64,000 nucleotides of DNA from assembly GCA_002897775.1 (NCBI GenBank), contig BDTR01000053.1:1-64000 (forward strand). The letters run 5' to 3'. Under the pieces are notes generated by a model that was given only the letters and a program-made list of their open reading frames with translations, had not been told where the DNA came from and made no database searches. Below, piece after piece: positions 56,486 through 64,000 of the stretch. The position numbers were made by a program, and so were the translations under genes. Numbering within the stretch: position 1 is the stretch's first letter; every line of letters starts with the position of its first letter. The DNA is from a bacterium BMS3Bbin08. GTDB taxonomy: Bacteria; Nitrospirota; Thermodesulfovibrionia; UBA6902; BMS3Bbin08.

Positions 56486-57825
56486 TGAAGGATCTTCGCT
56501 ACCTGCTTAATAGACTCTTTAAGGGTAAAGATTATAAGTTTGTCTCCTTTAGAGATCTTATCCAGGCCGGATGGGATTATAACCTCATCACCCCTTATGA
56601 TAGCGCCTATCAGGGATTTTTTAGGCAGTTCTACCGCAACAAGGGTCTTACCTACAAGCACTGAGTCCTCACTGACCTGCGCCTCCATTATCTCGGCCTT
56701 GCCGTCAGCCACTGTTGTAAGTGAAATAATATTACCGGGCCTGACGTATTTCAGGATAGTATCCGCAGTGATCAGACGCGGGCTGAGCACAGCCTCTATA
56801 CCGAGGCTATTGGCAAGCGGCAGGTAATCAGTCCTGTTGACAACGGTTATGACCTTTTTAGCTCCAAGGCTTTTCGCCAGCAAAGAGGCCATTATGTTAA
56901 GCTCCTCATTATTTGATATAGCGGCAAATACATCCATGTCATGAATATTTTCCTCTTCAAGCAGTTTCTGGTCTGAGCCGTCTCCATGCAGTATGACGCT
57001 CTTTTTAAGGGACTTGAGCAGGAACTTGCATCTTTCAGTGTCCCTTTCTATAATTTTTACCCTTATATCCCTTTCTTCCAGCGTCTTTGCCACGTAAAAA
57101 CCGACCCTTCCTCCACCGACTATCATGACATTTTTCACAGGTTCCGCGACACCGCCAACTACCTTACAAACCTGGTCAACATCCTCCACTTTCACAGGCA
57201 CAAAGATTATGTCATCTTTTTTTATTCTGTCATTGCCTGTAGGGATAATAATCTGGTCAGCGCGCTGAATCGCTCCGATCAGGATCTTTGGGCTGGTGCT
57301 GCCGAGATTCTTAAGAGTCTTGCCTATGAACTTTGAATTGGATAGTATCTTGAAGCCAATGACCTTGACCTTCCCGGCCTCGAAATCCTCGCAGTCAACA
57401 GCAAAAGCGACCTCAAGCAGTCTTACAATGGCCTTTGCCAATTCGATCTCAGGACTAATGGCAGGATTAATGCCCAGGCTGTTAAGAAGGGTTTCATTAT
57501 CAATATACTCAAGGTTTCTGATCCTGGCAACGATCCTGGGCACCTGGAACATTGCCTTGGCGACAAGGCAGGCGATCATGTTGGTCTCGTCCATATCCGT
57601 GACAGCCAGGAGTATGTCCGCGTTCTTGGCGCCTGCTTCCTCAAGGATCGATGGAGAACCGCCCTCCCCTTCGATCACAGCAACGTCAAGCTCGCCGGTG
57701 ATCCTCTTCAGCTTTTCCTTGTCCTTATCAACTACCACAACATCAACGTTCTCAGCTGACAGGACCTTTGCTATCTGAAAACCTACCTCTCCTGAGCCTA
57801 CTACAATAACTCGCATCGCCAACAT
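56482..57825 (-). CDS. trkA: Trk system regulatory NAD-binding protein
   Basis: Product of 447 residues, two RCK units: VVGSGEVGFQIAKVLS ... and IVGGGRVGFYVAKTL ..., each followed by a TrkA-C domain. Binds nucleotides and gates TrkH. First gene of the pair on the minus strand. Confidence 0.93.
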   Translation of the reverse strand: MLAMRVIVVGSGEVGFQIAKVLSAENVDVVVVDKDKEKLKRITGELDVAVIEGEGGSPSILEEAGAKNADILLAVTDMDETNMIACLVAKAMFQVPRIVARIRNLEYIDNETLLNSLGINPAISPEIELAKAIVRLLEVAFAVDCEDFEAGKVKVIGFKILSNSKFIGKTLKNLGSTSPKILIGAIQRADQIIIPTGNDRIKKDDIIFVPVKVEDVDQVCKVVGGVAEPVKNVMIVGGGRVGFYVAKTLEERDIRVKIIERDTERCKFLLKSLKKSVILHGDGSDQKLLEEENIHDMDVFAAISNNEELNIMASLLAKSLGAKKVITVVNRTDYLPLANSLGIEAVLSPRLITADTILKYVRPGNIISLTTVADGKAEIMEAQVSEDSVLVGKTLVAVELPKKSLIGAIIRGDEVIIPSGLDKISKGDKLIIFTLKESIKQVAKILQ

Positions 57826-58203
57826 TATATCACAAGGAAATTAAGAAAAAGCAAATCAAGGGGACTTAAAACCGCCCCTTGATTACACCGATCAAAAGAC
57901 ACGATTTCACAGATAGACACTTTTTACATCTGTGTCATCATAATAAATCTGTGTAATCATAAGATAGGGCGGGTCGCCTCTAGCTTATTGATTTAATTAA
58001 GAAATTTCCTTAAGATAAGTTTAGAATCTGGCGAGCCACTAAAGCGATTGCAGATCTCAGATTGTAGATTTTAGATTGAGTATAATAGTGAAAGTTTTAA
58101 TTTTGTTACAATTCACATTTCACAATTCTCGATTCACGATTAGGCCGCTGTTAGTATTTGGTTGTTAGCTATGAGCTATCAGCCATCAGCTATGAACTAT
58201 ATT
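57826..58203. repeat. Intergenic degenerate tandem repeats
   Basis: Contains CAGATTGTAGATTTTAGATTGAG, CAATTCACATTTCACAATTCTCGATTCACGATTA and AGCTATGAGCTATCAGCCATCAGCTATGAACTA. No gene. Confidence 0.65.
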
Positions 58204-58271
58204 GGGCGATTAGCTCCCCGACACTTCGGGGCAGGCACGTGGAGAGCGTCCCGATTTATCGGGAAGGTCGC
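58204..58271 (+). pseudogene. Degenerate tRNA-Val copy with arms replaced by palindromes
   Basis: Matches tRNA-Val positions 1-12 (58204-58215), then palindrome CCCCGACACTTCGGGG (58216-58231), then GGAGAGCG, then palindrome TCCCGATTTATCGGGA (58249-58264) exactly where the anticodon stem-loop should be, then AGGTCGC (58265-58271). The GIY-YIG gene starts 12 bp later. Confidence 0.75.
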
Positions 58272-58283
58272 ATTTATAAACCA

Positions 58284-58550
58284 ATGTATTACATGTATAT
58301 CCTCAAAAGCGATATAGATGGTTCTTTCTATACGGGACAGTGTCAAAATATTCAGGAGAGAGTTCAACGCCATAACCAGGGATATACTAAATCAACAAAA
58401 GCAAGAATACCCTGGCAACTGGTATATTATGAATCGTTTCGAACTCGCCGTGAAGCTATAAAGAGAGAGATACAAATTAAAAGGCAAAAAAGCCATTCAT
58501 ATATAGAAGAACTAATATCTCAAATATCAAATAATGGTACGGGCGATTAG
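58284..58550 (+). CDS. GIY-YIG nuclease (URI type) between tRNA-Val copies
   Basis: 88 residues from ATG 58284: MYYMYILKSDIDGSFYTGQ...RVQRHNQGYTKSTKARIPWQLVYYESFRTRREAIKREIQIKRQ. GIY-YIG core with Arg and the Glu of RREAIKRE; the second motif reads FYTG in place of YIG. The stop TAG (58548-58550) is U8-A9-G10 of the intact tRNA-Val, as in the tRNA-Ala element. Homologous to the protein at 20169-20453 but clearly diverged, so the two events are independent or old. Confidence 0.87.
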   Translation: MYYMYILKSDIDGSFYTGQCQNIQERVQRHNQGYTKSTKARIPWQLVYYESFRTRREAIKREIQIKRQKSHSYIEELISQISNNGTGD

Positions 58551-58615
58551 CTCAGGGGGAGAGCGCTGCCTTCACACGGCAGAGGTCGCTGGTTCGAAAC
58601 CAGCATCGCCTACCA
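58541..58615 (+). tRNA. tRNA-Val (CAC)
   Basis: 75 nt, CCA encoded. Acceptor GGGCGAT/ATCGCCT, D arm GCTC-AGGGGGA-GAGC, anticodon stem CTGCC/GGCAG with loop TTCACAC (anticodon CAC), T arm GCTGG-TTCGAAA-CCAGC. Confidence 0.97.
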
Positions 58616-58629
58616 TTATTTTATAATCA

Positions 58630-58671
58630 CAGAGGTCGTCCCGATGTATCGGGGCATCGCCTACCATTATT
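58630..58671 (+). pseudogene. 3' tRNA-Val fragment with T arm replaced by a palindrome
   Basis: CAGAGGTCG (58630-58638) and CATCGCCTACCATTATT (58655-58671) match the tRNA-Val 3' part and its trailer. Between them the T stem-loop is replaced by TCCCGATGTATCGGGG (58639-58654). Confidence 0.75.
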
Positions 58672-59012
58672 CCCCTGAGGGCAGAGCCGAATGTTAAGAT
58701 ACAAGACCTGACCCCTATTCCTACTTCCTACTAACAGTTCTTTGCACTTTTTGAAGTGTCATTCCGGCTTGACCGGAATCTTTCCCCTTTTAAAAGAAGG
58801 ATTCCCGACATGCGGGAATGACAGAATTATGTAAATTTATTTATGAGACAGTGCACTAGTAGTAGTAGAGTAGTGCTTACTCTTGTATAAATTGCACATC
58901 TTAATTTGACTTGTATTTTGGCCTCCCAAGCATTAACATAGCAATAAATTAGATGGAATATATTAAGACAATATAATTATAGCAATTTATTGTAATATGT
59001 CAAGGAAATAAA
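58672..59012. other. Intergenic region with palindromes
   Basis: Contains ATTCCGGCTTGACCGGAAT (58761-58779) and ATTCCCGACATGCGGGAAT (58801-58819), members of the same palindrome class, then AT-rich DNA. No gene. Confidence 0.6.
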
Positions 59013-59223
59013 ATGCTTTCTGCTTTCTGAAAATATTAAAAGATATCGGAAGAAAAAAGGATTATCTCAGGATAAGTTAGCAAAATTAGCTGACGTAACA
59101 CATACGACACTTATAAAGATTGAATCCGGTGCAAATGATAATCCTACAATTAAAACTTTAAGGAAAATCGCTGATGCATTAGGTGTAAGTTTAGATAAGT
59201 TGGTGGGGAGAGGACGATATTAA
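59013..59223 (+). pseudogene. XRE-family HTH regulator, frameshifted near its start
   Basis: The main frame reads ENIKRYRKKKGLSQDKLAKLADVTHTTLIKIESG followed by TIKTLRKIADALGVSLDKLV, a complete XRE helix-turn-helix ending TAA at 59221. The ATG at 59013 is out of frame because CTTTCTG is duplicated in tandem (59016-59029). With one copy the start would read ATG CTT TCT GAA AAT, in frame. It may be inactive, variable by slippage, or started from a non-ATG codon. It precedes the DUF4062 gene by 19 bp. Confidence 0.75.
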
Positions 59224-59242
59224 AACTTGATACTGAAAGATA

Positions 59243-60694
59243 TTGATTATGAAGTATAAAATATTCGTAAGCGGAGTTCAGAAGGAACTTAAGAAAGAAC
59301 GGCGTACTGTTAAGGAACTTGTTTCAGGCAATGTCCTTTTGAATGAGCATTTTGATATATTCCTGTTTGAAGATATGCCCGCTCAAAGTAAGTCTGCTAA
59401 AAAATTGTATCTGGATAAAGTCGGCAACAGTTCTATTTATATGGGTATATTAGGGGATCAGTACGGAACTACTGTTACGAACAATCTCTCAGCGACAGAA
59501 GCTGAATTTTGGGAGGCAAAGAAAAAGGACAAAGAGATTTATGTCTATATAAAAGGCCGCAATGATTCCAGGAGGGACAAAAGAGTTCAGAAATTAATAG
59601 CGGAAATCAAGAACCCTGAAACCGGATACAGTTATAAAAGATTTCAGTCCACTGATGAACTGAAAAATAACATCTATGAAAGTCTTATAGATTTATTACG
59701 GGAGAAAGGCATTGTCGGAAAAACAGCTTTTGACATGGCCGTATGTGAAGATGCGTCTTCAAACGATATTGACAAAGAAAAAGTGAAATGGTTTTTACGC
59801 ATGGCAAAAGACAAACGGAATTATCCGCTCTCAGAAAAAACACCGGTTAAAGACATATTTGCGCATCTGAACCTGATGCACAAAGGGGCTTTAACAAACG
59901 CTGCCGTTCTTTTGTTTGGCAAAAATCCTCAGAAGTACCATTTACAGGCAGAAATCAAATGTCTACAATTTCACGGGACAGAAGTCAAAAAGCCTTTTGC
60001 GTCATACCATATTTACAAAGGCAATCTTTTTGAGCAGATTGACCGGGCTGTTGCGTTTGTGTTAAGCAGCATACGAATGCCGGTTATTCAACAGGCAGAG
60101 ACAGCGCAGGTCAAACGTCCGCTTGAAATACCTGTTTTTGCAGTTCAGGAAGCGATTGTTAACGCCGCTGCTCATAGAGATTATAATCCAAGTGCGGCGG
60201 TGCAAGTAATGGTATTTATAGATCGGGTGGAAGTATGGAATCCGGGAAGATTGCCGTCACAGCTTAGTATAGACGACCTTAAGAAGCCTCATACCTCGTA
60301 TCCCGGTAATCCATTATTAGCGGAAGTATTATATCTGTCTGATTATATTCAAAAGGCAGGGTCTGGAACGATAGAGATGATCAAGCAATGTAAACAGAAA
60401 GGATTGCCTGAACCGAATTTTGTATCATTACGGGGAATGGAATTCAGAACAATACTGGCGCGGGATATTTTGACGGAGGATATGCTGATTAATCTTGATC
60501 TGAATGAACGACAAATGCAAGCAGTTAAGTATGTAAAAGAAAAAGGGAAAATTACGAATAAAGAGTATCAGGAACTGACAGGTGTTTCAAAACCAACTGC
60601 CACGCGCGATCTTCAAGAACTTATTAAGAAGTCAATTTTGCAAAAATCCGGTATTACAGGAAAAGGGACCTCATATAAAGTAAAGGGCTCATAA
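59243..60694 (+). CDS. DUF4062 - HATPase_c_4 - wHTH protein
   Basis: Product of 483 residues. The N-terminal DUF4062 domain (KIFVSGVQKELKKERR...YMGILGDQYG...SATEAEFWEA, about 1-130) is TIR-like in fold. A middle region with a GHKL-type ATP-binding domain follows (PVFAVQEAIVNAAAHRDY, VEVWNPGRLPSQL, about 285-400), then a C-terminal winged helix (ITNKEYQELTGVSKPTATRDLQEL). Related to AlbA_2/Schlafen-like RecG-related regulators, with DUF4062 at the front. Likely stress or defence related; activity unknown. Confidence 0.8.
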   Translation: MIMKYKIFVSGVQKELKKERRTVKELVSGNVLLNEHFDIFLFEDMPAQSKSAKKLYLDKVGNSSIYMGILGDQYGTTVTNNLSATEAEFWEAKKKDKEIYVYIKGRNDSRRDKRVQKLIAEIKNPETGYSYKRFQSTDELKNNIYESLIDLLREKGIVGKTAFDMAVCEDASSNDIDKEKVKWFLRMAKDKRNYPLSEKTPVKDIFAHLNLMHKGALTNAAVLLFGKNPQKYHLQAEIKCLQFHGTEVKKPFASYHIYKGNLFEQIDRAVAFVLSSIRMPVIQQAETAQVKRPLEIPVFAVQEAIVNAAAHRDYNPSAAVQVMVFIDRVEVWNPGRLPSQLSIDDLKKPHTSYPGNPLLAEVLYLSDYIQKAGSGTIEMIKQCKQKGLPEPNFVSLRGMEFRTILARDILTEDMLINLDLNERQMQAVKYVKEKGKITNKEYQELTGVSKPTATRDLQELIKKSILQKSGITGKGTSYKVKGS

Positions 60695-60745
60695 ACGGCT
60701 CAAAGGAATCATGAAGGGCTCATAAACGGCTTAAGGGAAACAAGA
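60695..60745 (+). repeat. Short direct repeat after the DUF4062 gene
   Basis: GGGCTCATAAACGGCT is present twice, the first copy spanning the stop codon (from about 60687) and the second from about 60716. Minor tandem duplication. Confidence 0.6.
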
Positions 60746-60855
60746 GAAAATCTTGTGAAACTCTCCCTTTATCCTTTTGAACAGCGAGCGACAGTTTCTA
60801 ATAAACAAAAGACTTGCAGAGCGATTTGTTGTAGTAAATCATCTAAACTTACCTC

Positions 60856-63270
60856 ATGTCAAAAAACAAAAATAAGATATTAACGACTATTACCCTTCTG
60901 GAATCACGATTGCAGGAAATAGACATTGAGCGGGGGAATATTGTTAATGAAATTAATAAACTTAAAAAAACACTCTCAAAAATTGTGGATTCACAACCAG
61001 GACAGTCCACTCACCTTCCTTCATTAACCGCCCGACCGTTGAGCAACGAAAAGATAGCTTTGTTTCGTTCCCTGTTCCGCGGTCGAGAAGATGTTTTTCC
61101 AAAGCTTTGGGTCAGTAAAAAGACCAGGAAAACAGGATATAGTCCGGTTTGTGAAAATGAGTGGATAAGAGGGGTCTGCAATAAGGGATCAATAAAATGT
61201 GGAGAATGTGAAAATCGCAAGTTTTCTCTATTGACTAATGAGATTATTCGCAAGCACCTGGATGGGGAAGTGATCATTGGTGTTTATCCTTTGATGAAGG
61301 ATGAGACCTGCTGGTTTCTTGCTGTGGATTTTGACGGACAAAGCTGGCAAGATGATGTCTTGGCATTCTTTTCCATATGCAAGAAAAATAATGTGCCGGT
61401 TACTCTTGAAAGGTCAAGATCGGGAAATGGAGGACATGTCTGGATATTTTTTTCTGAACCTGTTAGCGCTGCGCTTGCCAGACAAATGGGAAGCTATCTG
61501 ATTACTCTAACGATGTCTCATAGGCATGAACTGGATATGAAGAGTTATGATCGTTTATTTCCAAACCAGGATACTTTACCCAGAGGTGGATTCGGAAGCC
61601 TTATTGCCCTCCCTCTCCAGAAGGAACCTATGAAAAAAGGGAACAGTGTGTTCATTAATGAAAGCTTTATTCCATATATAGACCAGTGGGATTATCTGTC
61701 AAAAAATAAGAAGCTGAGTCTCAATGAAGTCCAGACTATTGTTACTGGTGCAGAAAGATCAAGAAATGTTATGGGAGCATTTCTGAGAGAACCCGACGAA
61801 GAAGTCAGACCTTGGGAAAAACCCACATCAAACAGGAAATCATTTCAGAAACTTACCTGTAAACTTCCATCGGAAATTCACACGGTGCTTGCGAATAGAA
61901 TTTATATAAATAAATCTGGATTGCCGTCTCAACTTATCAATCAAATTAAAAGACTGGCTGCTTTTCAAAACCCTGAATTTTATAAGAAGCAGAGAATGCG
62001 GCTATCAACTGCTCTGACGCCGAGAATTATATTTTGCGCTGAAGATATTCAAGGCTATATTACTATCCCCCGCGGATGCCTGGAAGACCTTGGAGAACTT
62101 TTGACACTGAATAAAATAGCGTTTAATTTAAAGGATAAACGATTTAACGGAAACGATATCAATTATAATTTTTATGGAAAACTCACAGAAGCACAGGAAA
62201 AGGCTTGCGATGAATTACTCAAACAGGAGTTTGGTATTTTTGTAGCACCGCCTGGCGTTGGCAAGACTGTTTTAGGAATCAATCTGCTTGTGTCAAGAAA
62301 AGTAAATACACTTATACTTGTTCACCGTAAGCCGCTACTTGAACAATGGCGTACACAAATAGCTTCATTTTTGCAATTGCCAATAAAAGAAATAGGGCAA
62401 ATTGGCGGCGGTAGAGATAAATCAACCAACATAATTGATGTTGCAATGATTCAAAGCCTTGACAAAAAAGAAGGGGTAGACAGAAGGATCAAAAATTACG
62501 GGTATATTATCGTAGATGAATGTCATCATGTTTCAGCTTTTTCCTTTGAAAAGGTTATGATGGAGGCAAATGCTAAATACATAACTGGTTTAACTTCTAC
62601 ACCATACAGACGCGATGGTCATCATCCAATCATCGCCATGCAGTGCGGACCGATACGGTATAAAATAATACGCAACAAATATGTTGACAGCAAACCTTTA
62701 CAACACAAACTCATTAAGAGAATCACCGCCTTTTCCTGTTCATTCAATGATAAGGATAATATTCATACTCTGTGGCCACAGTTAATTGTAAATGAAGAGC
62801 GAAACCAAATGATATTCAATGACATTCTTAAGGCTCTCGAAGATAAGCAATCACCGATAGTCTTAACGGAAAGAAAAGAGCATCTGGAGATACTAAAACA
62901 AAAACTTGAAAATTTTGTTAAGAATATCATTATCCTGCATGGCGGAATGAGGGCGAAAAAAAGGAAAGAAATGATAGCAATGTTGACTGATATTCATGAT
63001 TCGGAAGAACGATTGATTTTAGCTACTGGTCAATATATTGGCGAAGGATTTGATGACCCAAGACTTGATACGCTCTTTCTGACAATGCCGTTTTCCTTCA
63101 GTGGGAAAATGATTCAATATGCAGGGAGACTCCATCGCCTTCATCCAGGTAAAACTGAGACAAAAATATATGATTACGTAGATGAAAGTATCCCTGTTCT
63201 GTCAAGAATGTATAAACGAAGACTTAAAGCGTATAGAGCATTGGGGTATGAGGAAAACATTCCGCAATAA
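60856..63270 (+). CDS. TOTE-type archaeo-eukaryotic primase fused to SF2 helicase
   Basis: Product of 804 residues. A short N-terminal coiled coil is followed by an AEP primase domain with LAVDFDGQSW (metal DxD-like), SRSGNGGHVWIFF and DRLFPNQD...GGFGSLIALPLQ (about 65-290), the pattern of TOTE conflict-system primases. The C-terminal SF2 helicase has VAPPGVGKTVLG, VDECHHVSAFSF, LTSTPYRRDG and YAGRLHRLHPG. TOTE modules usually carry an added nuclease (Vsr, URI or others); none is fused here, though the wider window has separate GIY-YIG genes. Inferred role: mobile-element or phage conflict. Confidence 0.85.
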   Translation: MSKNKNKILTTITLLESRLQEIDIERGNIVNEINKLKKTLSKIVDSQPGQSTHLPSLTARPLSNEKIALFRSLFRGREDVFPKLWVSKKTRKTGYSPVCENEWIRGVCNKGSIKCGECENRKFSLLTNEIIRKHLDGEVIIGVYPLMKDETCWFLAVDFDGQSWQDDVLAFFSICKKNNVPVTLERSRSGNGGHVWIFFSEPVSAALARQMGSYLITLTMSHRHELDMKSYDRLFPNQDTLPRGGFGSLIALPLQKEPMKKGNSVFINESFIPYIDQWDYLSKNKKLSLNEVQTIVTGAERSRNVMGAFLREPDEEVRPWEKPTSNRKSFQKLTCKLPSEIHTVLANRIYINKSGLPSQLINQIKRLAAFQNPEFYKKQRMRLSTALTPRIIFCAEDIQGYITIPRGCLEDLGELLTLNKIAFNLKDKRFNGNDINYNFYGKLTEAQEKACDELLKQEFGIFVAPPGVGKTVLGINLLVSRKVNTLILVHRKPLLEQWRTQIASFLQLPIKEIGQIGGGRDKSTNIIDVAMIQSLDKKEGVDRRIKNYGYIIVDECHHVSAFSFEKVMMEANAKYITGLTSTPYRRDGHHPIIAMQCGPIRYKIIRNKYVDSKPLQHKLIKRITAFSCSFNDKDNIHTLWPQLIVNEERNQMIFNDILKALEDKQSPIVLTERKEHLEILKQKLENFVKNIIILHGGMRAKKRKEMIAMLTDIHDSEERLILATGQYIGEGFDDPRLDTLFLTMPFSFSGKMIQYAGRLHRLHPGKTETKIYDYVDESIPVLSRMYKRRLKAYRALGYEENIPQ

Positions 63271-64000
63271 AGAATACGCATTCCTTCGAATGGGAAGACA
63301 CACCCCGAAATATTCCGACAATGGCGGGAATACGGGGCCCCGAAATGTCGGGATTTCCGCTTTGCTACAACAGGCGCCGGGCGCTGAGAGACGGACTGCC
63401 TGTCACGTTTTGCAATGCACTACACGTGATAACTGTTCGGGTGGCTGATATTGGTTAATCTATACCCTGCTTTTCAAAGGCTTGGCAGTTTAAGCTTTTG
63501 AAATGCAGTATATACCGATTTTCTCAGGGAGTCCCCAGGGGGATGGAAGGGGCTGGCAAGTCTTAACTGGCAACGGCGTTGCCATTATTTAGCAAGGACT
63601 TTGACAGATATGTCTTGACAGCTTGGGTGGGCAAGGGGATATGGATAAAATTCACGGGTAAGTGTTGCTTTACGTCCGTTTTGTAAGGCAACTCTTAGAC
63701 GTACTTCCGCATGGCAAACCCTTCAACTCTTTGTAAAAGGTATCTCTGAAAGAAAAGGAATTGAAAAAAATCTTTGGGCGAAAAAATTCATCAAAAATAT
63801 TATTTATTCAAAATCCGACATTCAAATAAATCTTTATTATTCAATCAGTTCTGACATTAGTGGTCACCCTTCGGGTAAGCACAATGAAAGGAATAATTAT
63901 TATTTAGATTCACTCACTTACCGCTCGTTATGCATTCAAAAATCTTCTGATTTTGTTGGGCGTTCTGACATGAGTCGGGGGAAACCCCTCGATGGGATTT
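63271..64000. other. Non-coding, hairpin-rich region with mobile-repeat copy
   Basis: No convincing gene. It holds GGCAAC-ggc-GTTGCC (63569-63583), a 15-bp interrupted hairpin TAAGTGTTGCTTTAC/GTAAGGCAACTCTTA (63659-63697), and small mobile repeat copy 5 (63857-63939). Structured-RNA potential between 63440 and 63720 cannot be assigned to a known family by eye. Confidence 0.5.
63857..63939 (+). mobile_element. Small mobile repeat (about 83 bp), copy 5
   Basis: TTAGTGGTCACCCTTCGGGT ... ACAATGAAAGGAAT ... TCGTTATGCATTCA. Same length and order as copy 1 but in unrelated flanking DNA, 24 kb beyond the island's right end. Confidence 0.7.

Noticed and set aside
58204-58271. Functional second tRNA-Val
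   Set aside because: The D and anticodon arms are replaced by palindromes and there is no T arm or 3' end.

Overview
The window reads as a chromosomal segment of a Gram-negative, probably anaerobic bacterium. It has RND efflux with a TolC partner, a PEP-CTERM/exosortase substrate, an atpB-atpE pair separated from the rest of the ATP synthase genes, and the gene order rpmE - DUF1385 - prfA - prmC - murA - hisD. This combination suggests Nitrospirota (Thermodesulfovibrionia-like) or a deltaproteobacterial/Desulfobacterota relative. That is inference; there is no 16S in the window. Start codons are often TTG or GTG.

Layout. 0-4.2 kb: two tandem ELWKSDGT-repeat lipoprotein genes (the first broken by an in-frame TGA) separated by an AAA+/DUF4143 ATPase and a decayed HEPN (DUF86) gene. 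4.4-9.7 kb: an envelope glycan/lipid set (PAP2-GT39 fusion, GT2, LPG-synthase-type flippase, NahK/APH-like kinase). 9.7-18.9 kb: housekeeping genes (mnmG, rpmE, DUF1385, prfA, prmC, murA, hisD, a TrmN6-type methyltransferase). 19.0-19.8 kb: a PEP-CTERM protein with its own promoter. 20.1-20.5 kb: a GIY-YIG gene between a decayed and an intact tRNA-Ala.

20.5-40.1 kb is a nested genomic island abutting the 3' end of tRNA-Ala. Two small elements with the same plan (serine recombinase, toxin-antitoxin pair, repeated non-coding tail) flank about 13 kb of AT-rich defence genes: a co-directional run HTH - Mod - Res(+S24 peptidase) - Ymh/TIGR02391 - HerA - NurA - N4-type DNA methyltransferase. Both small elements and the 13-kb block are bounded by inverted copies of one end sequence. 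A mobile repeat of about 83 bp occurs five times in the window and has split a PLD-wHTH gene in the island.

40.2-57.8 kb returns to core genes: a solitary 5S rRNA, atpB, atpE, ftsY, a TolC/MFP/RND efflux operon, a metallophosphoesterase, a potassium channel, a secreted peptidase, a 35-residue cysteine protein, DUF502, a deacetylase, an AsmA-like protein and TrkH-TrkA. 58.2-58.7 kb holds a second GIY-YIG/tRNA element, at tRNA-Val. There, arms of the duplicated tRNA copies are replaced by unrelated palindromes. 59.0-63.3 kb holds a frameshifted XRE regulator, a DUF4062-HATPase-wHTH protein and a TOTE-type primase-helicase, followed by about 700 bp of structured non-coding DNA.

The most novel signals are: (1) two independent GIY-YIG genes lying between a partial and a complete tRNA, each taking its stop codon from U8-A9-G10 of the intact tRNA; (2) small palindromes that replace whole tRNA hairpin arms and also interrupt a recombinase gene; (3) an 83-bp mobile element with a 5-bp target duplication; (4) a compact multi-gene defence operon whose restriction subunit carries a LexA/S24-like peptidase domain; and (5) degenerate oligonucleotide tandem repeats in many intergenic gaps that have also entered coding frames.
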